Source of the DNA: Hydrogenispora sp.
GTDB lineage: Bacteria > Bacillota > UBA4882 > UBA10575
Assembly: GCA_012837705.1 (NCBI GenBank)
Contig: DUQQ01000039.1
Coordinates: forward strand, 1 to 35,437
Length of the DNA: 35,437 nucleotides
Direction: 5' to 3'
Part shown: piece by piece, positions 7,549-15,809 of the stretch
Layout of the letters: each line of letters starts with the position of its first letter
Position numbering within the stretch: the first letter of the stretch is position 1
Notes under the pieces: model-generated
What the model saw: the letters and a program-made list of their open reading frames with translations, nothing else
Told to the model about the DNA's origin: nothing
Database searches by the model: none
Made by a program: the position numbers and the translations under genes

Positions 7549-8838
7549 CTACCACTTGAACATGAAATTAAAATTGACACTTTCGTCCAGCAGATCGTAG
7601 CCCAGATCCACCTGGAAGCAGTGGAGGTCTTTAACCAATTTAACTTGGTTATCCACCCAAAGCGGTTCAATCCCCGTTTGCCACCGGGTTTCACCGGCAA
7701 CCTGGATCCGCCACGTGCGGGCGATGTTAACCCCGCCCGACCAAGTTGTCCGCAGATGCCAGCCATTCAGACTATCACTTTTCAGGTCACCCTCCCCATA
7801 AAAGAGGCCTGCACCTAGAGTAAAGCCCGGAAGCCAACGCCCCGTCAAACGCAGACCATAATCCGCCCGGCGCAGTTCACCCTTGGTCTTCTCATCAAAA
7901 CTGGAAGTGTAGCTGAGTTCCAAGTTGCTCTTTTTCGTTAACGGCCTCATGACCGAAAAGGTTTGCTCACCAGAGACCAATTCGGACCAATTGCGCTTTA
8001 CAGACGCCCTAAACTGGACCGGCGACAAATTATAAGTCAGGCTGGCGTTCCCCCGAAGGTACTCCTCCCAAGTCAACGTCGAATTGAGGACCAAACCGGG
8101 GAGTACATTCCAACGCATTCCACTTTGGACATTCCACCACTGGTTAGTTCCAACTCCCCCGCTGTAGTTCAGCGTGACCTGTTTGTTAACTTGGTGTGTC
8201 ACCCGGCCAATCACATAAAAACCACGGGTACTATTAGCCCCAATCTCCAACTGGGGCCAGTTTTCAAAGTGGTCGGGGGTGAAAATCACCGGCGGCAGTG
8301 GGAGCACCGGGAAATTCTTCAAGTACAACCAGCCCCCGCCCACCTGGACCCGATCATCAACCAACCGAACCCGTCGCGCTTTAATCTTAACACACGGGGA
8401 CGTAAGCTCACAGCGGGTAAAGGATCCTCCTCGCACGAGGATCTCTTCCCCCCGCAGCTCCCCTGTTTCCCCGGTATAAAAAGACGAGCCCATCGCACCG
8501 CGGAAAGCGGTCAACGTGCCCTCCTCCGTACGGAAAGAATAGACAAGGCTCTCTCCTTCCCAGTTGCCGGTGGCCGTCTGCAACTTAACCCCTTGCTCCG
8601 CCGTGATGACCTCCGTCTCTTGGTTATAAAGGACGGTCTCCGCTTGCATCCGAAAGTCGCCACTTGTTAAAATCACACCCCCGCTGGCCCGATAAACCCG
8701 GGAATCCGGGTCAAACTCGACCAGCTGGGCTTCGATCTCCACTTCCCGAGGGGCCGTCGCCAACGCCGGGGTACCAATTCCGGCCAAGAGAATGAAAACC
8801 AAGGCCATTGCCACTATATATAGCTTATTTACCTGCAT
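7549..8838 (-). CDS. LptD-like outer-membrane protein (OstA domain plus beta barrel)
   Basis: Resembles LptD, the outer-membrane translocon that inserts lipopolysaccharide. From the ATG at 8838 the 429-residue protein begins with a signal peptide (hydrophobic 6-27, likely cleavage after ALA). An OstA/LptA beta-jellyroll follows at about 33-135 (EFDPDSRVYRASGGV). The LptD-type segment FTRCELTSPCVKIKARRV contains C143 and C149. The remainder alternates polar and hydrophobic residues in strand-like blocks rich in Trp, Tyr and Arg and ends FNFMFKW, a BamA-type C-terminal aromatic signal. It is much shorter than proteobacterial LptD (over 700 residues), so the barrel would be small. A longer frame opens at 8898, but the 8838 start gives the cleaner signal peptide; both ribosome binding sites are mediocre. 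Confidence 0.75.
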   Translation of the reverse strand: MQVNKLYIVAMALVFILLAGIGTPALATAPREVEIEAQLVEFDPDSRVYRASGGVILTSGDFRMQAETVLYNQETEVITAEQGVKLQTATGNWEGESLVYSFRTEEGTLTAFRGAMGSSFYTGETGELRGEEILVRGGSFTRCELTSPCVKIKARRVRLVDDRVQVGGGWLYLKNFPVLPLPPVIFTPDHFENWPQLEIGANSTRGFYVIGRVTHQVNKQVTLNYSGGVGTNQWWNVQSGMRWNVLPGLVLNSTLTWEEYLRGNASLTYNLSPVQFRASVKRNWSELVSGEQTFSVMRPLTKKSNLELSYTSSFDEKTKGELRRADYGLRLTGRWLPGFTLGAGLFYGEGDLKSDSLNGWHLRTTWSGGVNIARTWRIQVAGETRWQTGIEPLWVDNQVKLVKDLHCFQVDLGYDLLDESVNFNFMFKW

Positions 8839-8994
8839 AAAGCTCGCTACCCTTTCCCTTTCAACAATTGGACAGATTATATACAACCCTCGCTCCATAG
8901 TCCTTAGGGTTGCAGTCCTCTAGAGTCTGTTTTCGCTACCCCACAAATAAATCCTTTTCCCGGTGGACAGAAACATTATGTCAGCCTTTGCTTT

Positions 8995-10578
8995 TTAATC
9001 CATTTTCCATGCTTTTTTAAAAAGCGGGTAGCCTTGGGGCGTATAATTAACTCCCGTCAATTTACTAGAAACCAGATAAGGTTTGACGCTAAAATATAAA
9101 GGAATAACCGGTAAATCGGAGAGGAGCCGTTCTTCCATACGATGATAGATTTTATACCGGCTGATACTGTCCATGGTCTGGCGGGCAATGGAAAGCCAGT
9201 AGTCGTATTCGGGATTTTGGTAACCGGAGAAATTCTCCTCTGCTTCGGAGTGGAAAAGTTGGAAAAATGTCATTGGGTCCGGATAATCACCAGTCCACCC
9301 TTGCCGCGCCGTATAAAAGCGTTTGTCGGCCGCCATCGCCAAAAATTCATCGTAACGGACGGCCTTGACTTCCGTTTTTAAACCCAAATTGATCTCCCAC
9401 ATCTCAGCAACAGTCTTCGCCATCTCCAGGGGAATCAGGCTGTCCACCGCCAGAATTTCCATCACCGGGTATCCGTCCTCGTTGGGATAGCCCGCTTCGT
9501 ACAGAAGTTCTAGACACTTTTTGCCATCGGCCGGCCCAATCAGATCACCACCGGTTTGCCGGAAATCACTGCCGCTTTTACTATCAGCCATGCCCGGAGG
9601 GATCAGCCCCGTAGCCGGTATCCCCGCGTAGCCCAGGATCTTAGCCACGAGGATATCGCGGTTGATCGCGGCGGAAAGGGCTTTGCAGAAAAGCGGATTA
9701 TTTAGAGGGGGCCGTCGGGTATTCAAGTAAAGAAAGCCGGTCCCCATTGTCGGCACCTGCACCAAACGGTCAATGTGGTCACCGAACATGGAAAAGGGCG
9801 GATCTTCCAATAAATCGAACATCCCGGCGCCAAACAGCGTAACTCCGGTTTTTGGCGGCAAAAATGTTACTTTGATCTCACCAATGTTTCCCCTTTCACC
9901 GCGGTAATGTTCGTTTGCCACCAGCACCGCATGGCTTCCCCCCTCCAGTTCACCGATGCGGAAGGGGCCGTTACTACAGAAACCGGGGGCAAAATTTATA
10001 TCCTGCTCCTCCAGGTATTTATTATGAACGGGAAGGAAGGCCGGGAACGTTAAGAGGCTCAAGAAATAGCTGCATGGCTCCTCCAACACGATTTGAAGAA
10101 CGCGTTTATCCAGGGCCTTGATGCCGATCTCCTCCGGATCGCTCAGTTTCCCCTCCCGAAAGGGTTTGGCGTTTTTGATCACGTCCAGCAGCGTCCGGGC
10201 AGAAGAGGGGTTCTCCGAAGCGATGATCCGTTTCCAAGATAACTCGAAATCAGCCGCCGTCAGCTGGTCTCCATTGGACCAGAACGCTTCCTTCAGATGA
10301 AAAGTATAAGTTTTTGCATCGGCGGAGATATACCATTTCGCCGCCACCCCAGGAGTTAAAACCCCGTTATCCCAAACGACCAAACCTTCATGCAGATTAG
10401 CCAAGAGAATCTTTTCTGCATCAACCATGGCAAACAAAGGATCGTAAGATAAAGGATTGGCGGCCAAGTTGATGGCGATACTTTTTTGCCCAGGAGCCGT
10501 CGTCAGGTTTCCGGGGGGAAAAACAGTTATGATCAGGAGGAAGACCACAATAATCGGTAACTTCTTTTTGTTCTTCAT
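8995..10578 (-). CDS. ABC-type oligopeptide-binding protein (SBP family 5)
   Basis: An extracytoplasmic solute-binding protein of the OppA/DppA type, 527 residues. It has an N-terminal hydrophobic signal (about 6-22), the family entry segment NLHEGLVVWDNG, and later TGDYPDPMTFFQLF and a C-terminal VIPLYFSVKPYLV. There is no lipobox cysteine, unusual for monoderm Bacillota where such proteins are lipoproteins, but compatible with a periplasm. No permease or ATPase genes adjoin it. The ATG at 10578 has GGAGAG 11 nt upstream. A TTG at 10599 has AAAGGA nearby but would sit almost on the predicted transcription start, so I prefer 10578. The ligand is unknown. Confidence 0.88.
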   Translation of the reverse strand: MKNKKKLPIIVVFLLIITVFPPGNLTTAPGQKSIAINLAANPLSYDPLFAMVDAEKILLANLHEGLVVWDNGVLTPGVAAKWYISADAKTYTFHLKEAFWSNGDQLTAADFELSWKRIIASENPSSARTLLDVIKNAKPFREGKLSDPEEIGIKALDKRVLQIVLEEPCSYFLSLLTFPAFLPVHNKYLEEQDINFAPGFCSNGPFRIGELEGGSHAVLVANEHYRGERGNIGEIKVTFLPPKTGVTLFGAGMFDLLEDPPFSMFGDHIDRLVQVPTMGTGFLYLNTRRPPLNNPLFCKALSAAINRDILVAKILGYAGIPATGLIPPGMADSKSGSDFRQTGGDLIGPADGKKCLELLYEAGYPNEDGYPVMEILAVDSLIPLEMAKTVAEMWEINLGLKTEVKAVRYDEFLAMAADKRFYTARQGWTGDYPDPMTFFQLFHSEAEENFSGYQNPEYDYWLSIARQTMDSISRYKIYHRMEERLLSDLPVIPLYFSVKPYLVSSKLTGVNYTPQGYPLFKKAWKMD

Positions 10579-10611
10579 TTTACAATGCTCTCTCCACAAG
10601 GCTTTTCCTTT

Positions 10612-10640
10612 ATTCTATCAGAATTACAGCGGGAAATGAA
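10612..10640 (-). promoter_or_regulatory. Promoter for the peptide-binding protein gene
   Basis: On the minus strand TTCATT (10640-10635) and TAGAAT (10617-10612) are 17 bp apart with an extended TGA before the -10. It sits directly after the dapA terminator, as expected for a new transcription unit. Confidence 0.45.
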
Positions 10641-10643
10641 TAG

Positions 10644-10673
10644 AAAAAAAACGGGTGTTAAACCCGTTTTTTT
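10644..10673 (-). terminator. Intrinsic terminator downstream of dapA
   Basis: On the minus strand ACGGGT (10667-10662) pairs with ACCCGT (10656-10651), extended by A/T pairs and followed by a run of eight T residues. It closes the dap/dpa operon 16 nt after the dapA stop. Confidence 0.88.
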
Positions 10674-10689
10674 CTCGTCTCGTCGCTGT

Positions 10690-11571
10690 TTATCTCAAGC
10701 CTAACTGTTGGAGCGTTTCCTTGAGCTTATCCAACTCATCCGGTTGCGGTCCCACCAACGGCAGCCTGGTCGTTCCCACCGGGAGCCCCAGCATATTAAG
10801 GGCGGCTTTAACCATAATGGGGTTGGCCGTAATAAACAGCACTCTAAAGAGCGGAAGTAACTCCTGATGAAGCTTGGTCGCTTCAACAACCTCCCCGGCT
10901 TTATAAGCCTCGATCATGGTTTTCATTCTCCGCCCCACCAGATGAGAAGCGACGCTGACGACACCAGCGCCTCCAACGGAAAGGATCGGTAACGTCATAT
11001 TGTCGTCCCCACTATAGACCAGAAAATCTTTGGGCAATACTCGCACCATCTCTGCCGCTTGCTCCAGATTGCCAGTGGATTCTTTTAAAGCCACAATATT
11101 ATCGATCTCCGCCAGTCGGCTCATGGTCGCGGTCGTAATATTGATCCCTGTCCTTCCGGGGATATTATAAACCATCACCGGTAAAGTCGTTGCTTCCGCT
11201 ACCTTTTTAAAATGCTGGTACAACCCCTCCTGTGGCGGCTTATTATAGTAGGGGGACACCAACAAAATCCCGTCAACCCCGGTACGTTCGGCTTCTTTTG
11301 TAAACTCCACCGTCGCTTTGGTGTTATTCGTCCCCGTCCCCGCAATAACCGTTGCTTTACCACCCACAGCTTCTACGATCGTCGAAAAAAGCGTCAGCTT
11401 TTCTTCGGTAGTTAAGGTCGGCGACTCGCCCGTTGTTCCGGCGATCACCAAGCCATCCGAACCGTTCTCCACTAACTTTATAGCTAGGTTTTTGGCGGTT
11501 TGGTAATCCACCTCACCATCTTCGTTAAAGGGTGTGACCATTGCCGTTAATAAATTCCCAAATTCCACCAT
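10690..11571 (-). CDS. dapA: 4-hydroxy-tetrahydrodipicolinate synthase
   Basis: Condenses pyruvate with aspartate semialdehyde, the first committed step to diaminopimelate, lysine and dipicolinate. The 293-residue TIM-barrel protein has GTTGES (45-50), Y135 in VYNIPGRTG and the Schiff-base lysine K163 in LKESTG. The start at 11571 follows GGGAGG with eight nt spacing. It is the last gene of the dpaA-dpaB-dapG-dapA order known from Bacillus, 67 nt behind dapG, and is closed by a strong terminator. Confidence 0.97.
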   Translation of the reverse strand: MVEFGNLLTAMVTPFNEDGEVDYQTAKNLAIKLVENGSDGLVIAGTTGESPTLTTEEKLTLFSTIVEAVGGKATVIAGTGTNNTKATVEFTKEAERTGVDGILLVSPYYNKPPQEGLYQHFKKVAEATTLPVMVYNIPGRTGINITTATMSRLAEIDNIVALKESTGNLEQAAEMVRVLPKDFLVYSGDDNMTLPILSVGGAGVVSVASHLVGRRMKTMIEAYKAGEVVEATKLHQELLPLFRVLFITANPIMVKAALNMLGLPVGTTRLPLVGPQPDELDKLKETLQQLGLR

Positions 11572-11638
11572 TTAAATAACCTCCCTTTCTTCAGGGAATT
11601 TGTTTTTCCAAGGATGGTTTTTCCCCACATCCCTCCTT

Positions 11639-12862
11639 TTAATCATCTAAGCCAAACTCCTCATGCAAAGCACGAAGCGCCGTGATCATATCTTCTTTCT
11701 TGACCAAACACGCAATATTAGTATGGGAATCCGCCGTTTGGAACAGGGGAACCTGTGCTTTATACAAACCTTCAACCACCCGTGCCATCACCCCAGGTAC
11801 CCCCCGAATCCCCGCACCCACAATGGCAACTTTGGCAAAACCTTTCGCCGCTTTAAACGGCAATCCGGTCTGCTCCAAAACGGAAAAAGTCTGGTCAAAT
11901 AGACTTTCTTGCACAGTAAAGGTGATCTGCTCCGGTGTGACCTGAATCATATCAACACTGATCCTGGCCTCCGCTAAACGATTAAAGACCTCCAGCGTTT
12001 TACCGCTGGAGTTAGCGTTCTCCAGACAGGCCAGGTCAAACTGGGCCAAATCCGGGATATGAGTTAAACCGGTAACCATACGGTCGGATTTAAGCTCTAA
12101 ACCCGGCCGGGCAGGATCTCTGTCCGAGATCAAGGTTCCTTCCTGATCGGAATGGACCGACCTGATCTTGAGGGGAACGCGTCCTCGCATCGCGATCTCC
12201 ACCGCCCGGGGATGAATAACCTTCGCTCCCAAATGGGCCATCTCGCATAGTTCCTCATAGGTCATCACTTTCAGTAGCTTGGCTTCCGGCACCAGATGAG
12301 GATCGGTCGTCATCACTCCGTTCACATCCGTATATATCTCAACAGCTTCAGCCGCTAAGGCCACCCCTAAAGCAGCAGCGGTGGTATCACTCCCGCCGCG
12401 CCCTAAAGTAGTCACTTCGCCTTCTTGTGTTTTTCCTTGAAAGCCGGCCACCACCGCCACTTGTTTCTGCTGCAAACAAGCGAGGACCTTTTCCGGATTA
12501 ACCTCTATAATGTGAGCATCCCCAAAGTTACTGTCGGTAATGATTCCCGCCGTCCCCCCGGTAAAAGCCCGCGCTTCCACGTGGTGTAACTTTAAAGCCT
12601 GCACCATGATTACGGTAGAAATGAGTTCACCACACGAAAGCAACAAATCCTGTTCTCTGGGGTTAATCTCGGTGCAAACCTCACGGGCGACCGCAAGCAA
12701 CGTATCCGTAGCGTAGGGCGCGCCGTACCTACCCATCGCCGAGACCACGACTACTGGCGTATAACCGCGTTGAAGCGCCTCTTTAATCCGGGCGACCGCT
12801 TTCTCCCGGAGGTCCGCTGTTGCCAGGGAAGTTCCACCAAACTTTTGAACCAGAATGCGAAT
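11639..12862 (-). CDS. dapG: Aspartate kinase, DapG type, with apparent AUU start
   Basis: Phosphorylates aspartate at the head of the diaminopimelate/lysine pathway. The kinase domain carries KFGGTS at the N-terminus and GRGGSDTTA. Two C-terminal ACT regions follow; in Bacillus DapG they bind diaminopimelate. The family's N-terminus (xRILVQKFGGTS) is encoded, but its first codon is ATT at 12862, nine nt after AAAGGAG. An in-frame TGA lies two codons upstream, and no ATG, GTG or TTG is available before a GTG at 12748, which would delete the ATP-binding KFGGTS. I therefore place the start at ATT, giving 407 residues (Bacillus DapG is about 404). A CTG three codons downstream is poorly spaced. 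A sequencing error is possible. A 5-bp GAAA-loop hairpin (12898-12911) lies 35 nt upstream. Confidence 0.9.
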   Translation of the reverse strand: MRILVQKFGGTSLATADLREKAVARIKEALQRGYTPVVVVSAMGRYGAPYATDTLLAVAREVCTEINPREQDLLLSCGELISTVIMVQALKLHHVEARAFTGGTAGIITDSNFGDAHIIEVNPEKVLACLQQKQVAVVAGFQGKTQEGEVTTLGRGGSDTTAAALGVALAAEAVEIYTDVNGVMTTDPHLVPEAKLLKVMTYEELCEMAHLGAKVIHPRAVEIAMRGRVPLKIRSVHSDQEGTLISDRDPARPGLELKSDRMVTGLTHIPDLAQFDLACLENANSSGKTLEVFNRLAEARISVDMIQVTPEQITFTVQESLFDQTFSVLEQTGLPFKAAKGFAKVAIVGAGIRGVPGVMARVVEGLYKAQVPLFQTADSHTNIACLVKKEDMITALRALHEEFGLDD

Positions 12863-12944
12863 GGGTGCTCACTCCTTTGTCACTTATTTAAGTTTTACCA
12901 GTTTTCACTGGAGATTTCAACCTTATTTTTTCTTTTCGACGCGT

Positions 12945-13523
12945 TCATTGGAGCAACGGTTGAATCTGTTTCCCTTCTAGAGCGTGGACAACCGTTGGCG
13001 TTAAAAGTTCCATTTTGGCCACTAACGAATTGGGTTTGCGCTCCGGTTCATCTTGCCCAAAGGGGACAAAGTAAATGAATTTACGGTTCAACAGCATTCC
13101 CAAGTTTAATAAATTCGCCCCCAGGCCATCATTGGTGGAAACCGCCAATACCACCGGGCGTTCATTCCGCAACTGGGCTTTGCAAGCCAGGGTTACCGGG
13201 GTGCTGGAAACTCCTTGCGCTAAATGGCTAAGTGTGGTCCCGGTACAAGGAGCTACCACCATAATGTCAAGAAGTCCTTGCGGTCCAATTGGTTCGACCT
13301 CCACTAAACTCTGCCAAGGCTTACGCCCCGTGATTTCCACCAACATTTTATGGAGCTCTTCCCCTTTCCCAAACCGGGTATCGGTCTGGAGGACAAACGG
13401 GGAAGCGATGGGGAAAAGTTCTGCCCCCGTAGCCCGTAGTTGCTTAAGCGCGGGTATAACGTCCGGAATCGTACAGTAGGAACCGGTGAGACCAAAGCCA
13501 ACACGCACACCTGCTAATCGCAT
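12945..13523 (-). CDS. dpaB: Dipicolinate synthase subunit B
   Basis: Flavoprotein-like subunit of the sporulation dipicolinate synthase (SpoVFB), acting with DpaA in the mother cell. The 192-residue protein has the flavoprotein-type opening VGFGLTGSYCT and the segment VVAPCTGTTLSHLAQG. The ATG at 13523 is chosen because GGAGG lies seven nt upstream; the in-frame GTG at 13529 would overlap the dpaA stop and sit too close to that site. Two nt separate it from dpaA, implying coupled translation. Bacillus has asd next in this operon; here dapG follows directly after 82 nt. Confidence 0.94.
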   Translation of the reverse strand: MRLAGVRVGFGLTGSYCTIPDVIPALKQLRATGAELFPIASPFVLQTDTRFGKGEELHKMLVEITGRKPWQSLVEVEPIGPQGLLDIMVVAPCTGTTLSHLAQGVSSTPVTLACKAQLRNERPVVLAVSTNDGLGANLLNLGMLLNRKFIYFVPFGQDEPERKPNSLVAKMELLTPTVVHALEGKQIQPLLQ

Positions 13524-13525
13524 TT

Positions 13526-14455
13526 TCACCCCTCCAAGCTAGTCTTTTTCGCTTTTTCCTCATACAGTCGGCTTAGTTCCTGTTTGATTAAGCCTGGAAG
13601 GTTAGTGGCGAGGATCTGGCCAGCGGTCCGTGGCGCGACTTTTCCCGGGAGACCTAAGGCCAAAATTGCGGTGATCCGATTGCGCTTGGCCGCTTCAAAA
13701 TCAACACCACCCGGTGCGGAAGCCAGATCAATGATGAGCGTCTCTGGGGACATTTGGGCCAGAAGGGGAGCGGTAAGCACCACGGCCGGAATCGTATTGA
13801 AAACCACTGCGGCTTCGGTAACCGCCTGGCCCAAGTGGCAAAGGGGAAAAGGCTTATAACCCAGTTCAGCCGCCATAGTTAGCTGCTGCGGATTACGGGC
13901 GGCAACCGTAACCTTAGCCCCCAAAGCCTGTAACCGAGAGGCTAAAGCGCGGGCCACCCGGCCAAACCCCAAAACCAGGCAAGCAGCGTCATTCACCGTA
14001 TACGGCGTTTTCTCCATCATTAACTGGATCGCACCTTCGGCGGTAGGAACCGCGTTGGGGATCGCAATCGCATCGTGATCGCCATATTCGCAGACCCGGA
14101 CTCCACTTTCTGTAGCCATCTGTTTCAAATGGGATGGGAGTTTTCCGGTGACCAGTAAGGTGTTACTCTCAACTAAGGTGAAAAACTCCGGATCAATTTT
14201 GATTTCGACCATAGAATCGGCAGTTTTGACCAATCCTCGAGCATCAGCTCCACTGATCGGGAGGATAACTATTTTCGCGCCGGTGAGCGCCGCTTTAAGA
14301 TCTGCAGCCGGGAACAAACGGGGTACAGCGGGTAGACCGGTTAAACCCAGCGTTTTAACCCAGGGTGCCATCTTCAACATTGCTTCGGCAACGATCACTT
14401 GCCGGTGATCGCCACCTAAGACCGCTACGCCGTGATCGAAAGTGCATTTTGCCAA
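13526..14455 (-). CDS. dpaA: Dipicolinate synthase subunit A
   Basis: NAD(P)-dependent catalytic subunit (SpoVFA) that converts the DapA product to dipicolinic acid, the spore-core chelator of calcium. The 309-residue protein has an N-terminal DpaA-specific domain (AVLGGDHRQ) and a Rossmann domain with VLGFGRVARALA near 180. The start is TTG at 14455 with GGAGG eight nt upstream. It directly precedes dpaB. In Bacillus subtilis the operon is SigK-dependent; a degenerate mother-cell -10 lies at 14494-14501. The 158-nt gap behind dapB is long enough for a separate promoter. Confidence 0.95.
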   Translation of the reverse strand: MAKCTFDHGVAVLGGDHRQVIVAEAMLKMAPWVKTLGLTGLPAVPRLFPAADLKAALTGAKIVILPISGADARGLVKTADSMVEIKIDPEFFTLVESNTLLVTGKLPSHLKQMATESGVRVCEYGDHDAIAIPNAVPTAEGAIQLMMEKTPYTVNDAACLVLGFGRVARALASRLQALGAKVTVAARNPQQLTMAAELGYKPFPLCHLGQAVTEAAVVFNTIPAVVLTAPLLAQMSPETLIIDLASAPGGVDFEAAKRNRITAILALGLPGKVAPRTAGQILATNLPGLIKQELSRLYEEKAKKTSLEG

Positions 14456-14493
14456 TAAAAGACCCTCCCTTTCCTTATATTACCAGGCGGGAC

Positions 14494-14501
14494 AGTTTAT
14501 G
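14494..14501 (-). promoter_or_regulatory. Possible mother-cell sigma -10 upstream of dpaA
   Basis: The minus strand reads CATAAACT, seven of eight bases of the SigE -10 (CATACAnT) and five of six fixed bases of the SigK -10 (CATAnnnTA). It lies 39 nt upstream of the dpaA start. No matching -35 for either factor was found at the right spacing, so this is weak. Confidence 0.22.
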
Positions 14502-14613
14502 CTTCCTTCCCGAAGCCATAAACAGATGAAACAGTCGCCGGTCAATAGTAATATATTCTTTATGGAAAGGAGAGGTGTCAAAAAGTCCGTAAACGCCATC
14601 GGGTACTGTCGTA

Positions 14614-15414
14614 CTAATCAATCAGGGCATCGAGCCCGTAGATCAACCCTTTTACTGACGGTGCTTTCCGGATTGCCAAGATCACTCCGGGCATAAAAGA
14701 GGAGCGGTCCAGCGAATCATGGCGAATCGTCAACGTTTGTCCCTGGCCACCGAAGATTACTTCCTGGTGGGCAATGAGCCCGGGGAGGCGTACACTATGG
14801 ATTTTAGTCCCCAGATAGTCCCCACCCCGCGCCCCATTGATCTTCTCCAAGGGCGCCGGTTTAGTCCCGGGTTCGCTCGTCCGTCCGGCCGCAATCATCT
14901 CCGCCGTCTTCAACGCCGTACCCGATGGGGCGTCGATCTTACGGTCGTGGTGAAGTTCGATGATCTCAACATCCGGAAAATATTTGGCTGCTTCCTGGGC
15001 AAAACGCATCATCAGAACGGCACCCAGGGCAAAATTGGGGGCAACAATCACTCCTTTTCCGGTCCGCACCGCCAAATCTTCGATCTCTTCGAGGTTTTCC
15101 GCGGTCAAACCGGTTGTCCCTACTACAGCGGGGATCCCCGCCGCCAATGCCGCTTTAATATTATCCATCACCGTCAAGGGTGTGGTAAAATCGACCATTA
15201 CTGCGGCCGCCTTCTTTTTTAAAACGGTTGTAAGGTCGGTTTCGACTTCAATCCCTAGATCACCAAGCCCACAGACCTGGCCAATGTCTTCTCCTCCTCC
15301 CGCCTGATCAACAGCCCCAACCAATTTTAAATCTTCCTGGGCGACGACGGCTTTGACCACTTCCCGACCCATTCTTCCATAGGCACCTGCGACCAGAACT
15401 CCCATTTTGTCCAT
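14614..15414 (-). CDS. dapB: 4-hydroxy-tetrahydrodipicolinate reductase
   Basis: NAD(P)H-dependent reductase that diverts the DapA product into diaminopimelate for wall and lysine synthesis, so it competes with DpaAB for substrate. The 266-residue protein has the nucleotide-binding loop VAGAYGRMG (8-16), GTTG (99-102) and the substrate motif ELHHDRKIDAPSGTA with H155, H156 and K159. The ATG at 15414 has GGAGG ten nt upstream; a second ATG three codons on is possible. It heads the dap/dpa cluster. Confidence 0.96.
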   Translation of the reverse strand: MDKMGVLVAGAYGRMGREVVKAVVAQEDLKLVGAVDQAGGGEDIGQVCGLGDLGIEVETDLTTVLKKKAAAVMVDFTTPLTVMDNIKAALAAGIPAVVGTTGLTAENLEEIEDLAVRTGKGVIVAPNFALGAVLMMRFAQEAAKYFPDVEIIELHHDRKIDAPSGTALKTAEMIAAGRTSEPGTKPAPLEKINGARGGDYLGTKIHSVRLPGLIAHQEVIFGGQGQTLTIRHDSLDRSSFMPGVILAIRKAPSVKGLIYGLDALID

Positions 15415-15511
15415 CTTTACGCCACCTCCGCGCTCGTTACTGCTGTTATTCCTATTATCCCCATGGCGGCTTCATCAGTCTTTCGCCGCATAAGAGTTAA
15501 AAACCCGGTTT

Positions 15512-15748
15512 TTACTTTCCCGGTACCGCCTCTTTCGCGTACAGGATCAGATCGGTACTGATCTTTTTCACCGCTGTCCAAGGAATCTCCTGCCCCGGGT
15601 GGGAAATATATCCACGGGCCGGCAGAATCAGACCAACCACCTGACCTGCTTTTGGATCAATCACCAAATCAAGCTTGGGAAAAGGCCCTCCTTTACTTCC
15701 GTCTACGATGTTAACCAACTCTTTCCGGGCCAACTCTGACCAGCGCAT
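15512..15748 (-). CDS. YlmC/YmxH-family sporulation protein (PRC barrel)
   Basis: A 78-residue PRC-barrel protein of the YlmC/YmxH group found throughout endospore formers. In Bacillus a relative is near dapG/dpa or in the ylm region; the molecular role is not known. Family features are the opening RWSELARKELVNIVDG, the turn LDLVIDPKAGQVVGLILP, and EIPWTAVKKISTDLILY. I start at the ATG at 15748, preceded by a GGGGGGG tract. The frame stays open to 15838, but that part would overlap sigK and is not conserved-looking. A perfect 7-bp palindrome lies just upstream. Confidence 0.85.
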   Translation of the reverse strand: MRWSELARKELVNIVDGSKGGPFPKLDLVIDPKAGQVVGLILPARGYISHPGQEIPWTAVKKISTDLILYAKEAVPGK

Positions 15749-15761
15749 CGCCCATCCCCCC

Positions 15762-15777
15762 CCAATATAAATATTGG
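15762..15777. repeat. Perfect palindrome between sigK and ylmC
   Basis: CCAATAT (15762-15768) and ATATTGG (15771-15777) flank a 2-nt spacer. The palindrome ends 14 bp before the ylmC start codon and abuts its G-rich ribosome binding site. It could be an operator or a small hairpin occluding the site; no factor is identified. Confidence 0.5.
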
Positions 15778-15809
15778 CGGGGATGATAGAAGATTCTTGA
15801 ATGGGCACT

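Noticed and set aside
7963-8670. 235-codon plus-strand frame antisense to the LptD-like gene
   Set aside because: No ribosome binding site or recognisable domain, rich in Arg and Pro as expected for a shadow of the minus-strand gene, which has a clear family match.
12863-12944. Lysine riboswitch upstream of dapG
   Set aside because: The 82-nt gap is far too short for the roughly 170-nt aptamer and shows only one small hairpin.
14719-15222. 167-codon plus-strand frame opposite dapB
   Set aside because: Shadow of a well-supported gene; composition and lack of motifs argue against coding.
15498-15514. Palindrome TAAAAACCCGGTTTTTA at the end of ylmC
   Set aside because: Stem is almost all A-T pairs with a three-base loop and no T run beyond it, so a working terminator is doubtful.
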